From NCBI GenBank assembly GCA_938001865.1, contig CALLAW010000040.1, forward strand, positions 35,450 to 99,449: DNA of 64,000 bases, read 5' to 3'. Positions 36,367 to 44,479 of the stretch are shown here, piece by piece. The notes under the pieces were generated by a model. The model had not been told where the DNA came from, did not search any database, and worked only from the letters and a program-made list of their open reading frames with translations. How positions within the stretch are numbered: position 1 is the first letter of the stretch; each line of letters begins with the position of its first letter. This DNA comes from an uncultured Saprospiraceae bacterium. Its GTDB lineage: Bacteria > Bacteroidota > Bacteroidia > Chitinophagales > Saprospiraceae. A program made the position numbers and the translations under genes.

Positions 36367-37306
36367 CTTGCAATAGGATTTCGTCTTTTTCCATGATGAG
36401 ATCCCTATAGCTCTGATCGAGTCCTCTAAGCTTGGAGTCTATATGTGTCAATAAGCTATCAATGACCGTCAATGTCTGTTTGACGGCATGGATGGATTTC
36501 ATGAGTTTTTGTTGGAGGATCCAATCGGTAATGATATTATCAAAAAACACCATATTGAACCCTGAGAATTCATTGAGAGTCAAGATAAGTCTATTGTCAT
36601 TGATACCGACATCAAGGAGTTCCCGTTTGAAGTTATTGAGATTCATCTGTGCTCTAGGCAAATGTCTAGCTGCTCTATCTATGGCATGGAATTTCATTCG
36701 CGAGGAATTGTGTTGGTTAGTCCATTGTCCCCAATTTTGAGCTTTCTGTAGGTGACTATAGATGACATTTACCTCTTGGAGAGCATCCTTACCTCCTCCT
36801 AATGCTTCTAGATATTCTTGTCTTTCGGCGATCAGATTATCGGTTGCTAGGAGATTCCTTGAGAGTGCAGTCTTGATTGCTGGTTCAGATTGAGATTGCA
36901 AGATTTCCTTCTCTCTTTTTTTCTTTAGAGATTGGACGACTTCGGCGATGACTTGAATATTTGCTACTTTTTCCTTGAGTATTTTTCGTTCGAATTCGAG
37001 GAGCTCAATACTTTCTTGACAGTTGTTGTAATCTAGACTCGCTGCTAAGTACTCTTGTCTTTCTTTTTCGAGTTGCTGTTCTTTACTCCCAAGTACCTTA
37101 TAGAAGAGGGTCTTGACACCCTTCCCTTCGAGCTGCTCAACATCTTTCTCCTCTTTGTTTAGCTTGACTAAGAGCTGATCTCTTTTGATGTAGATAGCTT
37201 TGAGCTGTTCGTCAATACTTATGAGGTGGTCTTCGATTTTCTTTAATGTAGTGTAGTGTTCTATTTTCTCCTTGAGGAGTGGGAGTATTGAATCAAGATT
37301 ATGCAT
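36359..37306 (-). CDS. Coiled-coil protein, first gene of the dynamin cassette
   Basis: 315 residues from the ATG at 37306; an in-frame TTG at 37339 would add 11 residues. I recognise no named domain. Residues about 15-140 form a long heptad-like coiled coil rich in Lys/Glu/Leu (KEIEDHLISIDEQLKAIYIK-type), interrupted by GKGVKTLFYKVLGSKEQQLE. The C-terminal half is helical with a second short coiled coil (TLTVIDSLLTHIDSKLRGL). No signal peptide or transmembrane segment, so cytosolic. Overlap with the WbqC-like gene and closeness to a dynamin GTPase suggest a partner or adaptor of that GTPase. Confidence 0.75.
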   Translation of the reverse strand: MHNLDSILPLLKEKIEHYTTLKKIEDHLISIDEQLKAIYIKRDQLLVKLNKEEKDVEQLEGKGVKTLFYKVLGSKEQQLEKERQEYLAASLDYNNCQESIELLEFERKILKEKVANIQVIAEVVQSLKKKREKEILQSQSEPAIKTALSRNLLATDNLIAERQEYLEALGGGKDALQEVNVIYSHLQKAQNWGQWTNQHNSSRMKFHAIDRAARHLPRAQMNLNNFKRELLDVGINDNRLILTLNEFSGFNMVFFDNIITDWILQQKLMKSIHAVKQTLTVIDSLLTHIDSKLRGLDQSYRDLIMEKDEILLQGE

Positions 37307-37442
37307 ATCTAGAAGAGATTTTATCGTGTCAATTGACAATAAAAGTAATGATATTGATGTATTAATCGAAGGACTGCTTCATTTGACTTAAGATATTGAA
37401 CATTTTTTAATATTTAACCATCTCTAAGCAGCACATTTATAG

Positions 37443-37450
37443 TATATTTG
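37443..37450 (+). promoter_or_regulatory. -7 element for the LEA-like gene
   Basis: Perfect TATATTTG, 14 bases before the ATG at 37465; predicted leader of about 8 bases. No clear -33 TTTG. Confidence 0.55.
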
Positions 37451-37464
37451 ATAAAAAAGATAAT

Positions 37465-38259
37465 ATGGGTATTTTAAACGATTTAAAGGCGATATTTTTT
37501 GCATCATCATCAGTAGCAAAGTCTGCAGGAGAAAAGACAGGAGAGTATCTGTCAGAGAATGCTGATGATATCTTAGAGAAAGGAAAAGATCTCGCAGAGA
37601 ATATAGGAGGGACTGTACTTGACAAAGCGTCAAGCCTCAAAGATACAGTCCTAGATAAGTCAAATGATATCGTCCAGTCAACTACTGAGTACTTTGATAC
37701 AGCGAATGACATCTTAGACAATGATGTAGTGAATACTGCATCTAATAAGGCAAAAGAGTTTGGTGATAAGGCAGCTGAGACTGGAGGTAAGTTGGTCGAC
37801 AAGTTTGGTGAACTCTCAGAGAATGTAGGAGAGAAATTACTCAACAAGAAAGATGAACTCACTGACAAGTATGGTGATAGAGTCGCTGCAGCTAAAGATT
37901 CGATCGTTGAGAAAGCCGGAGAGGTCACGAACAACATGAAACAAAAACTTGACGAAACTGTAGCCAACGCTGAAAAATGGGAAGCAGAGCAAGCAGATAA
38001 GTATCAAGCAGGTTTCCCAAAAGAAGATTTTGATGCAGGAGGAAGTTTTCTAGAAGGTACTGATGACTTCTTCAGTAAGGCTGATAAGTTCGCTGATGGC
38101 GATTACTCTGCTGCTGCAGAAGGGAGGATAGACATCGGTACCAATGACAATTATGAGGCTGGAAAAGATACTATTGCCAAAGCTGCAGGGTTTGATGATA
38201 TCGACAACGATGGAGATGAAATCATAGATGATGCAATATTAGATGAGTCTGACTCATAA
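37465..38259 (+). CDS. LEA-like amphipathic protein with acidic, calcium-loop-like tail
   Basis: 264 residues, very rich in Asp, Glu, Lys, Ala and Gly and poor in Cys and Trp. Residues about 15-170 consist of repeated amphipathic segments (SAGEKTGEYLSENADDILEK, DKFGELSENVGEKLLNKK) with roughly 11-residue spacing, like late-embryogenesis-abundant or YtxH-type stress proteins. The C-terminus ends with DIDNDGDEIID, an EF-hand-type DxDxDG loop, in an acidic tail. There is no signal peptide or transmembrane helix. A role in desiccation or stress protection is possible but is inference; I do not recognise a specific family. Good promoter just upstream. Confidence 0.7.
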   Translation: MGILNDLKAIFFASSSVAKSAGEKTGEYLSENADDILEKGKDLAENIGGTVLDKASSLKDTVLDKSNDIVQSTTEYFDTANDILDNDVVNTASNKAKEFGDKAAETGGKLVDKFGELSENVGEKLLNKKDELTDKYGDRVAAAKDSIVEKAGEVTNNMKQKLDETVANAEKWEAEQADKYQAGFPKEDFDAGGSFLEGTDDFFSKADKFADGDYSAAAEGRIDIGTNDNYEAGKDTIAKAAGFDDIDNDGDEIIDDAILDESDS

Positions 38260-38304
38260 GATTTAAATAAAATTCTCGTATATTTAAAAGCAAATCACTG
38301 AAAT

Positions 38305-38865
38305 TTGTCACCGTTTTATAAAAATAGCATAACCGAAAAAGACCTAGTTGCTCTCTGTATCAAGGGAGACAAAAAGGCCCATCGGATGCTATTTGATCTC
38401 TTCGCGGGTAGGCTGATGTCAGTATGTAGACGGTATAGTAGATCGCAAGAAGAGGCCGAAGATATGCTCCAAGAGGCTTTTATTAAGATCTTCTCTAAGC
38501 TAGAGAGTTATCAAGGATCGGGTTCTCTCTACGGATGGTTGAAGAGTGTAACAGTCAATACTTCCATCAAGGTGCTTCAAAAAAAGTATAACAAAATCGT
38601 AAGCGAAGACATCATGGATATCCAAGTCCATGGGAACATGCCGAGTATCCATCACAACCTCCTAGCAGAAGACTTGATGACAATCATCAATGCACTGCCA
38701 CTTGGCTATCGATCAGTCTTCAACCTCTACGAACTAGAAGGATACAGCCACAAGGAAATCGGAGAACTACTAGAAATTACTGAAAGTACATCTCGATCTC
38801 AATTGGCGAAAGCCAAAAAGCTACTCAAAAAATCTATTCCTGAATATCAAAAATATGCGATATGA
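38305..38865 (+). CDS. ECF-type RNA polymerase sigma factor
   Basis: 186 residues. Region 2 (LFDLFAGRLMSVCRRYSRSQ, EDMLQEAFIKIF, LYGWLKSVTVN) and region 4 (INALPLGYRSVFNLYELEGY, HKEIGELLEITESTSRSQL) are complete. No ATG is available before residue 28, which is already inside region 2, and an in-frame stop lies two codons upstream of 38305, so the TTG at 38305 is the best start. That TTG is part of GAAATTTG, itself resembling a -7 element. The stop overlaps the next gene as ATGA, so that membrane protein is probably its regulator. Confidence 0.9.
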   Translation: MSPFYKNSITEKDLVALCIKGDKKAHRMLFDLFAGRLMSVCRRYSRSQEEAEDMLQEAFIKIFSKLESYQGSGSLYGWLKSVTVNTSIKVLQKKYNKIVSEDIMDIQVHGNMPSIHHNLLAEDLMTIINALPLGYRSVFNLYELEGYSHKEIGELLEITESTSRSQLAKAKKLLKKSIPEYQKYAI

Positions 38866-40280
38866 TGGATCAATTCAGTAAATTAGATAATTACGAATCA
38901 AGATTTTCTGAGAAAGTTTGGGAGGGTATCTCAGACCACCTTGAGCAGAAAAGACAAAAAAAGAGAAGACGAAAATTACTCTTATTCGGAACCACAGCAA
39001 CTCTTCTTGTCACAGTAGCTGCGGGTTACTTCAGTTTCAATAATGATGCAGAGCACATAACAAGTATGCACTCTAGCGATGGCATTGAGAATCCGATGAT
39101 CCATACCGAATCAGGACTATCAAAGATCACTCAACACCATGTTGTGAGCCAAATAGATGAAGTGAACAATGAATCAACTCAGGCATCCATTGAGAGGTCA
39201 GGTATAGCAGCACTCCATCAATCTTCTTATCAGAGTCAATTAGAGTCATCATCCCCAGTGGTGATTGCTCCACGATTGGATAATCCCCAGACTGCAGGAT
39301 TAGTATATAAAGATTTAAGATCACTCGATACATCTTCCAAGGTGATATACATCTCTCAGAGAGATGTACATGCAGAGCTTCGTCCATCTGATTCGGAGTA
39401 TTCTCAACAGGGTAACTCTACAATACTTGAGAAGCGAGATGATATACGGCCAGTTCAATCTATCGCTAATCTTAGCGATTTGAGTATGATCAAGTCTAAG
39501 AGATCATTACAGGCACTCTTTGTCAAAGAAGGGTGCAACTTGCTCGAAGCGAGTCCTATCAAGTCATATGCATGGACACAACTCTCAGGTTTTGCACCAA
39601 TCTCTAGCCATACTGCCAAGTCGGTCGATGCAGAAGATTATGCAACAATAAGAAAGTCAACGGAAAAAGTCCTTCTCTCTCCAGAGTTAGGATTTGGAAT
39701 AGGATTCAAGTCCAAAAATGGATATTTTTTGGAGTCAGGATTCCAGATTGCATATTATAGAGAAAAACTCAGCTACATAGACCCAGAAAGTATCAAGACA
39801 CAAACAGTCATAACAATAGATTCTATCAACAATGGCGGGATGTTAGAGGTCACTGCAGACACCACAATTGTACAGATACCTGGTAGCCGTGAAGTGATAA
39901 ACTATAATTCACATCGGACAGTCAGCATTCCTTTAGTTATAGGTTTTGACAAGTATATTGGGTCATCAATCTCTATAGGGGGTAAGGTAGGGACTATATT
40001 CAATCTCTTCAAAGAGAGTGAAGGCAGAATATTGGACTCTGATATGGTGGTCCGTGATATCCTCCATGAAGAGGGGAGTAGTGTAGATGTGTATAAAAAT
40101 CGATTAAGCACTCAATTTCTATTAGGGTCTCAGATAAGGTATCACTTTTCGCCAGAGCTAGACCTATATGTCAATGCTGATATACGCTTTACTCCTCAAT
40201 CTGTCACTCTAGACTCATACAATCTCAATCAGAGGTTTACTTCACCAATCCTTGGTGCAGGGTTGAGATATTATTTTTAA
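38862..40280 (+). CDS. Membrane protein with anti-sigma-like N-terminus and beta-barrel-like C-terminus
   Basis: 472 residues, translationally coupled to the ECF sigma factor (4-base overlap). N-terminus: about 35 cytoplasmic residues ending in a strongly basic stretch (KRQKKRRRK), then one transmembrane helix (about 41-59, LLLFGTTATLLVTVAAGYF). A long low-complexity Ser/Gln-rich periplasmic stretch follows. The last 200 residues show alternating strands and an aromatic end (LGAGLRYYF), like the PorT/outer-membrane beta-barrel family (LSPELGFGIGFKSKNGYFLE, QIRYHFSPELDLYVNADIRF). This suggests a protein that spans inner membrane and reaches or inserts in the outer membrane. It is likely the anti-sigma factor, but no ZAS motif is visible. 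Confidence 0.75.
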   Translation: MMDQFSKLDNYESRFSEKVWEGISDHLEQKRQKKRRRKLLLFGTTATLLVTVAAGYFSFNNDAEHITSMHSSDGIENPMIHTESGLSKITQHHVVSQIDEVNNESTQASIERSGIAALHQSSYQSQLESSSPVVIAPRLDNPQTAGLVYKDLRSLDTSSKVIYISQRDVHAELRPSDSEYSQQGNSTILEKRDDIRPVQSIANLSDLSMIKSKRSLQALFVKEGCNLLEASPIKSYAWTQLSGFAPISSHTAKSVDAEDYATIRKSTEKVLLSPELGFGIGFKSKNGYFLESGFQIAYYREKLSYIDPESIKTQTVITIDSINNGGMLEVTADTTIVQIPGSREVINYNSHRTVSIPLVIGFDKYIGSSISIGGKVGTIFNLFKESEGRILDSDMVVRDILHEEGSSVDVYKNRLSTQFLLGSQIRYHFSPELDLYVNADIRFTPQSVTLDSYNLNQRFTSPILGAGLRYYF

Positions 40281-40355
40281 CACATCAGGCATCGTTTTTA
40301 CTTTTTTTTTGGTCTTATAGGTGTAAGTGATTACTTTCATAATTAATTTACATAG

Positions 40356-41300
40356 ATGATTAGACTTTACACCCTTAGTTTCATTTTTATATTGATATGC
40401 AGTTGCGGTCAGGATAGTGACATATTTATAGAGCAATCAAATCAGAAATATATCGATCAACTCTTTGAGGAGTTGGAAGTGCCAGGTCAAACATTCACTT
40501 ATTATGGAGATAACACTAGTGTAAACTTCATCACCGAAGAGCAGATCGGTATTACCATACAGTTAGATGGGATAAAAGATGCAGAAGGTAACCAATACAT
40601 GGGACAGCAGACTCTCACAGTGCAGATACTTGATTCAGCGAGAGAATTATTCCATAATCAGCTCAGTTCAGAAGTAAACGGATATCTATTCAGTCCAGTA
40701 GTAACCCTAAATTATACGATCACAGACGATCAAGGTCGCCAATTAAGCGTCTCTCCCAATGCAGTCAAGTGCTACGTACCTGGTGAGTTTGATGATTCAG
40801 CAGTGGTAAATATTTATTCCAAAAAACAGTCAGATATTTGGACAGATGCGTCAGGGAGATCAGGCCTCAGGATAGGAGAATTTGAAATTTACAATAGTGA
40901 AGCAACCGTTTGGAGCGGTTTTGGATACACATTTGATGCAATGCCTGAGATGTGGTACACCGTAACGGCGGAAAACAGTCTACCAAATGTCAAAAGTCAG
41001 CAACTCTGTATAGAATCTGCATATGATTATACTGATACGAGAGTGTATCTCGTAAATACAGTAAATAACTCAGCAGTGCAAGTGAGCTACTCAACTATCA
41101 TGGAACAGTTCTGTGATGATTGGAAGAGTGGACTTGATCATACAGATTACCATCTCTATCTGATCTCGGCATACAACGAGCAAGAGTATGGACTTGTAAA
41201 CCTAGAAATCAATAATCTAGGAGAAGATAATGAATTGAACTTGCCAACGAACGGTAAGATCTTAGATAAATTAGAAATGCTCCAACTACTCCGTGAGTAG
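40356..41300 (+). CDS. Putative lipoprotein of unknown function
   Basis: 314 residues. Lipoprotein signal with Cys17 (ILICSC), then a mature part of mixed strands, including TVWSGFGYTFDAMPEMWYTV and several Tyr-rich strands. I recognise no domain. It starts 75 bases after the sigma/anti-sigma pair on the same strand and is followed by a strong terminator, so it may be the third gene of that operon. Confidence 0.7.
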   Translation: MIRLYTLSFIFILICSCGQDSDIFIEQSNQKYIDQLFEELEVPGQTFTYYGDNTSVNFITEEQIGITIQLDGIKDAEGNQYMGQQTLTVQILDSARELFHNQLSSEVNGYLFSPVVTLNYTITDDQGRQLSVSPNAVKCYVPGEFDDSAVVNIYSKKQSDIWTDASGRSGLRIGEFEIYNSEATVWSGFGYTFDAMPEMWYTVTAENSLPNVKSQQLCIESAYDYTDTRVYLVNTVNNSAVQVSYSTIMEQFCDDWKSGLDHTDYHLYLISAYNEQEYGLVNLEINNLGEDNELNLPTNGKILDKLEMLQLLRE

Positions 41301-41341
41301 CAAAGAGTCAAAGAAGTATTTTTATTCGTAAATGGGAGTCG

Positions 41342-41376
41342 CCTGTCTTGCTAATGAGTAAGACAGGCCTTTTTTA
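41342..41376 (+). terminator. Terminator after the sigma-factor operon
   Basis: 9-bp perfect stem GCCTGTCTT / AAGACAGGC, ten-base loop, then C and six T. Located between the lipoprotein and the convergent membrane-protein gene. Confidence 0.9.
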
Positions 41377-41401
41377 TTTATCAACTCCTACTAAATGTGG
41401 T

Positions 41402-41821
41402 CTAATTCAACCAGCCTTTGGCTCTTGATGACTTAGAATAGAAGAATAGAAATATACCAATCATGAGGACAAGTAAGGGCATTACCAATCCACTTGGTCC
41501 ATACACATCCATTGCTTTTGCGACAAAGATAGAGTGTCCCATCTGAATGCAAATGCCGATTAATGATGCTGTGAAGAATGGAATAGCAAGTTTATTCTTC
41601 ATTAACAGGAGTAGAGCACCGATTGCTCCACCAAATACTGCTATAGCATAAGGGATCTTAGTCCAAGTAGGGTAGCGACTGAGAAGATCTTGGACCTCTG
41701 GTGTGACAGTAGATGGGTCTAGCATCATATCGTACACGAAGGCTCCAACACCCATGAGGTTCCAAAGAAGACCGATAATCGCTATCACCATGAATGTTAT
41801 TGGTGTTTTTAATTGAGTCAT
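41402..41821 (-). CDS. Small four-helix integral membrane protein
   Basis: 139 residues with about four transmembrane helices (8-28, 56-74, 78-96, 108-128: FMVIAIIGLLWNLMGVGAF, GGAIGALLLLM, FTASLIGICIQMGHSIFVA, LVMPLLVLMIGIFLFFYS). No catalytic motif. The overall pattern resembles a family of Bacteroidota and proteobacterial membrane proteins annotated as 'sugar transporter-like' or simply unknown. Stand-alone gene, convergent with the lipoprotein. Confidence 0.75.
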   Translation of the reverse strand: MTQLKTPITFMVIAIIGLLWNLMGVGAFVYDMMLDPSTVTPEVQDLLSRYPTWTKIPYAIAVFGGAIGALLLLMKNKLAIPFFTASLIGICIQMGHSIFVAKAMDVYGPSGLVMPLLVLMIGIFLFFYSKSSRAKGWLN

Positions 41822-41952
41822 AAGTTTAGAGTTTTGTTAGATCTAAGATACAATTATTTCAATTTACAGGATCAAGTCAACCTTTGTCTTAGATGACAAA
41901 TGTTCTTTAGAAATAACATATTAAGATTTTTATAATATTACAAGTATTCTTC

Positions 41953-42209
41953 TATCTTTGTCACTCATTAACCTTATTTGTTTGGAAACGTCTAAAAAAA
42001 AGAGATATTTCTCATTGACTAGGATGAGATTACTCATGAAGCATCGTAAGAAAAAGGCGATAATTTCAAAATTATGTAGTACATTTGCAATCCATTTCGA
42101 GATAATGAGTGAAAGCACAGATTTCGAATGGAAGTTTTAGGTGATCAATAATTATACCCTGAGACTATTATATGTAGCCTTAATCCTACAGAACTGATTG
42201 ACGAACAAT
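41953..42209 (+). promoter_or_regulatory. Leader with two promoters and three hairpins upstream of tRNA-Arg
   Basis: Within the 388 gene-free bases 41822-42209 there is TATCTTTG at 41953-41960 and TACATTTG at 42080-42087, both exact -7 matches. Between them lie three small perfect hairpins: GAGA-TATT-TCTC (42002-42013), ATGAG-ATTA-CTCAT (42024-42037) and ATAATTT-CA-AAATTAT (42060-42075). The second promoter would give the tRNA-Arg/rpmB transcript with a 118-base leader; the first may make a structured leader or a separate small RNA. Bases 41822-41952 hold nothing I can support. Confidence 0.45.
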
Positions 42210-42283
42210 GGCTTCGTAGCTTAACTGGATAGAGCATCTGACTACGGATCAGAAGGTTGAGGGTTCGAATCCTTCCGAGGTCA
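42210..42283 (+). tRNA. tRNA-Arg(ACG)
   Basis: Acceptor GGCTTCG / CGAGGTC (two G-U pairs), discriminator A, D-arm, anticodon stem TCTGA/TCAGA with loop CTACGGA (anticodon ACG, read as inosine-containing), T-arm GAGGG/CCTTC around TTCGAAT. CCA is not encoded. Lies 46 bases upstream of rpmB. Confidence 0.94.
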
Positions 42284-42329
42284 CTAACTTAGAAACCATA
42301 CTATTTTATTATATTAAATATCACTAGAC

Positions 42330-42578
42330 ATGTCTAGAATCTGCCAACTTACTGGAAAGAGGCCAATTACTGGTAACCATGTATCGCATTCAAAAGCGAA
42401 GACACGAAGAAGGTTTTTGCCAAATTTGGTCAAAAAGAAGTTTTATATTCCTGAAAAGGATAAGTGGGTGACTTTGAAAATCTCAACGTCTGCACTAAGG
42501 TCAATAAATAAATTGGGTATCTATGCATACCTCCAAAAGTTAGAAAAGAAAGGTTACGATCACGGCATTGAGCTCTAG
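42330..42578 (+). CDS. rpmB: 50S ribosomal protein L28
   Basis: 82 residues. Starts MSRICQLTGKRPITGNHVSHSK without the CxxC zinc pair of some L28 forms (only one Cys), typical for this phylum, and contains the basic KAKTRRRFLPNL segment. First of the Bacteroidota block rpmB, rpmG, DUF4295, ftsY; rpmG starts 39 bases later. Confidence 0.95.
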   Translation: MSRICQLTGKRPITGNHVSHSKAKTRRRFLPNLVKKKFYIPEKDKWVTLKISTSALRSINKLGIYAYLQKLEKKGYDHGIEL

Positions 42579-42617
42579 AGTAACCCTTACATTAAGACTA
42601 AAGAATATTTTTAAGAG

Positions 42618-42806
42618 ATGGCAAAGAAATCAAAAGGTAATAGAATACAGGTAATACTTGAATGTACTGAGCACAAAGCAACAGGCATGTCAGGAACATC
42701 ACGTTACGTTACACAGAAGAATAGAAAAAACACTCCAGATAGATTAGAATTGAAAAAGTACAATCCTATCTTGAAGAAGTATACAATTCATAAAGAAATT
42801 AAATAA
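42618..42806 (+). CDS. rpmG: 50S ribosomal protein L33
   Basis: 62 residues, zinc-free L33 form: residues [14 protein letters not shown] are followed by [22 protein letters not shown]. It binds near the E-site of the 50S subunit. Ends six bases before the DUF4295 gene. Confidence 0.95.
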   Translation: MAKKSKGNRIQVILECTEHKATGMSGTSRYVTQKNRKNTPDRLELKKYNPILKKYTIHKEIK

Positions 42807-42812
42807 TATACA

Positions 42813-42989
42813 ATGGCTAAAGTATCAAAGAATGCAAGAGTAGGACAAAGAGCTGCTAATGCTGGTTCTGGTAGAGATTTCGTCAAAGTGATCAGGTCTG
42901 TAAAAGACCCTGCTACAGGTAAGTACACTTACAAGGAGGTAATGATCCACAAAGAGAAAGTAAAAGAATATTTTGCCGAGAACAAGTAA
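42813..42989 (+). CDS. DUF4295 small basic protein
   Basis: 58 residues: MAKVSKNARVGQRAANAGSG at the start, then VKVIRSVKDPATGKYTYKEV, which matches the DUF4295 family, a Bacteroidota-specific small basic protein always found between rpmG and ftsY. Because it is encoded among ribosomal protein genes and is Lys/Arg-rich, a ribosome association is likely but is inference. Starts six bases after the rpmG stop with no Shine-Dalgarno. Confidence 0.9.
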   Translation: MAKVSKNARVGQRAANAGSGRDFVKVIRSVKDPATGKYTYKEVMIHKEKVKEYFAENK

Positions 42990-43037
42990 GAGATACCTCT
43001 TACTCTGTCCTAGCTATTTTCTGTAAAAAAACACTAG

Positions 43038-43070
43038 AAGGCTTCCGCGATGAATTTCGGGAAGCCTTTG
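43038..43070 (+). terminator. Weak terminator or attenuator before ftsY
   Basis: 9-bp perfect stem AAGGCTTCC / GGAAGCCTT with a 13-base loop; the tail is only TTTG. It could lower readthrough from the ribosomal genes into ftsY, which starts 25 bases later. Confidence 0.5.
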
Positions 43071-43094
43071 CTCGTTTCTATAAATTGATTACAT

Positions 43095-44048
43095 ATGAGT
43101 ATTTTTAAGAGCTTCTTCACCAAAGAAAAAAAGGAAGACTTAGACAAAGGGCTTGAAAAAACAAAGTCTAATCTCTTTGGGCAGATAGCCAAGGCTGTCG
43201 CAGGCAAGTCTAAAGTAGATATCGACTTCCTCGATGAACTCGAACAAATCTTAATCTCTGCTGACGTAGGATTGGATACTACTGTCAAGATTATTGATCG
43301 TCTAGAAGAGAGAGTTGCTAAAGACAAATATTTCAATACTACTGAACTCAATACAATACTCCGCAATGAAGTGTCACTGATACTTCAAGAAAATAAAACT
43401 GAAAATGTCGTATCGTATGACATACCAACGGAGGATTGGCCTGCTATCATGTTAGTGGTCGGGGTCAATGGTGTAGGTAAGACTACTACTATCGGTAAGT
43501 TAGCTCATCAATTCAGACAACAAGGAAAATCTGTGGTCTTGGGTGCTGCCGACACATTCAGAGCGGCAGCTGTAGATCAACTCAAAATCTGGGCAGAACG
43601 GAATGATTGTCTATTCTACTCTAAAGGAATGAATACTGACCCTGCAGCGGTCGCATACGAGACTGTCCAATATGCACAGAATCACGGCGCTGATCTTGTA
43701 ATCATAGATACAGCTGGCAGATTACATACTAAGACTCACTTGATGGATGAGCTTACTAAGATCAAGAAATCAATAGATAAAAAAATGCCAGGAGCACCTC
43801 ATGAAGTCATGTTAGTATTGGATGCTACGACTGGTCAGAATGCAATCGAGCAAGCAAGGCACTTCACAGAAGCTACTGATGTCACAGCACTTGCCTTGAC
43901 TAAGCTAGATGGTTCTGCCAAAGGTGGAGTAGTTTTGGGTATCTCAGACCAATTTAAAATTCCAATTAAGTATATTGGTGTAGGAGAGGGCATCGAACAC
44001 CTACAACTCTTCAATTCAGAAGCATTTGTCGAGAGTCTCTTTGCATAA
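43095..44048 (+). CDS. ftsY: Signal recognition particle receptor FtsY
   Basis: 317 residues, NG domain form without a long acidic A domain. The GTPase motifs are GVNGVGKTTTIGKLA, DTFRAAAVDQL, DTAGR and TKLDGSAKGG; the closing YIGVGEGIEHLQLFN is typical. FtsY docks SRP-ribosome complexes at the membrane. Fourth gene of the rpmB block. Convergent with the TPR gene 63 bases downstream. Confidence 0.97.
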   Translation: MSIFKSFFTKEKKEDLDKGLEKTKSNLFGQIAKAVAGKSKVDIDFLDELEQILISADVGLDTTVKIIDRLEERVAKDKYFNTTELNTILRNEVSLILQENKTENVVSYDIPTEDWPAIMLVVGVNGVGKTTTIGKLAHQFRQQGKSVVLGAADTFRAAAVDQLKIWAERNDCLFYSKGMNTDPAAVAYETVQYAQNHGADLVIIDTAGRLHTKTHLMDELTKIKKSIDKKMPGAPHEVMLVLDATTGQNAIEQARHFTEATDVTALALTKLDGSAKGGVVLGISDQFKIPIKYIGVGEGIEHLQLFNSEAFVESLFA

Positions 44049-44111
44049 TTTAGTGATAAAGGAGATTATGCTTAAGTGACTATCATAAGCGTTAGCAATT
44101 AAGATCTGTGA

Positions 44112-44432
44112 TCAAATATCCATTTCGAGATTCATTTTTGCATTATTGAGCTCCGAAGCAGCATGGAAGTCTTTGATACGCTTAGCGAGATCTAAGCCTT
44201 GTTGATAGACGTTTATCGCCTTTTCTTTTTCATTCAACTCTTCATAGAGTTTGGCGAGATGATAGTAGAGTCCTATGTAATCGGGATGTTCCTCGTAGAG
44301 ACTCAGATATTTAGCGAGAGCATCATACTTTTGGTCAGATTTTTCATACTCTTTTGCTATTGCAAACTGAATAAATGGATCCTTTGGATCCTTCTCTTCA
44401 AAGGCGAGTAACTGTTTCATTCTGGGAGTCAT
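44112..44432 (-). CDS. Small TPR protein
   Basis: 106 residues made of about two and a half tetratricopeptide repeats (DPFIQFAIAKEYEKSDQKYD, IGLYYHLAKLYEELNEKEKA, INVYQQGLDLAKRI). No signal peptide, so cytosolic. Typical stand-alone Bacteroidota TPR protein; partner unknown. Lies between ftsY and etfB on the opposite strand. Confidence 0.85.
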   Translation of the reverse strand: MTPRMKQLLAFEEKDPKDPFIQFAIAKEYEKSDQKYDALAKYLSLYEEHPDYIGLYYHLAKLYEELNEKEKAINVYQQGLDLAKRIKDFHAASELNNAKMNLEMDI

Positions 44433-44471
44433 AATATCTTATACACTTTTTCTAGATATGTAGAATAATCC

Positions 44472-44479
44472 TATCTTTG
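44472..44479 (+). promoter_or_regulatory. -7 element upstream of etfBA
   Basis: Exact TATCTTTG. It would start a transcript near 44486, giving a leader of about 190 bases before etfB; a 44-codon open frame starting with TTG (44530-44664) lies in that leader. Confidence 0.5.

Noticed and set aside
37437..37967. 176-codon frame antisense to the LEA-like gene
   Set aside because: Ser/Leu-rich mirror of an amphipathic coding sequence; the sense frame has the promoter, start and codon pattern.
41958..42140. Open frame of 60 codons upstream of tRNA-Arg
   Set aside because: Starts with TTG inside a -7 promoter element, is very Lys-rich, spans three RNA hairpins and a second promoter, and resembles no protein.
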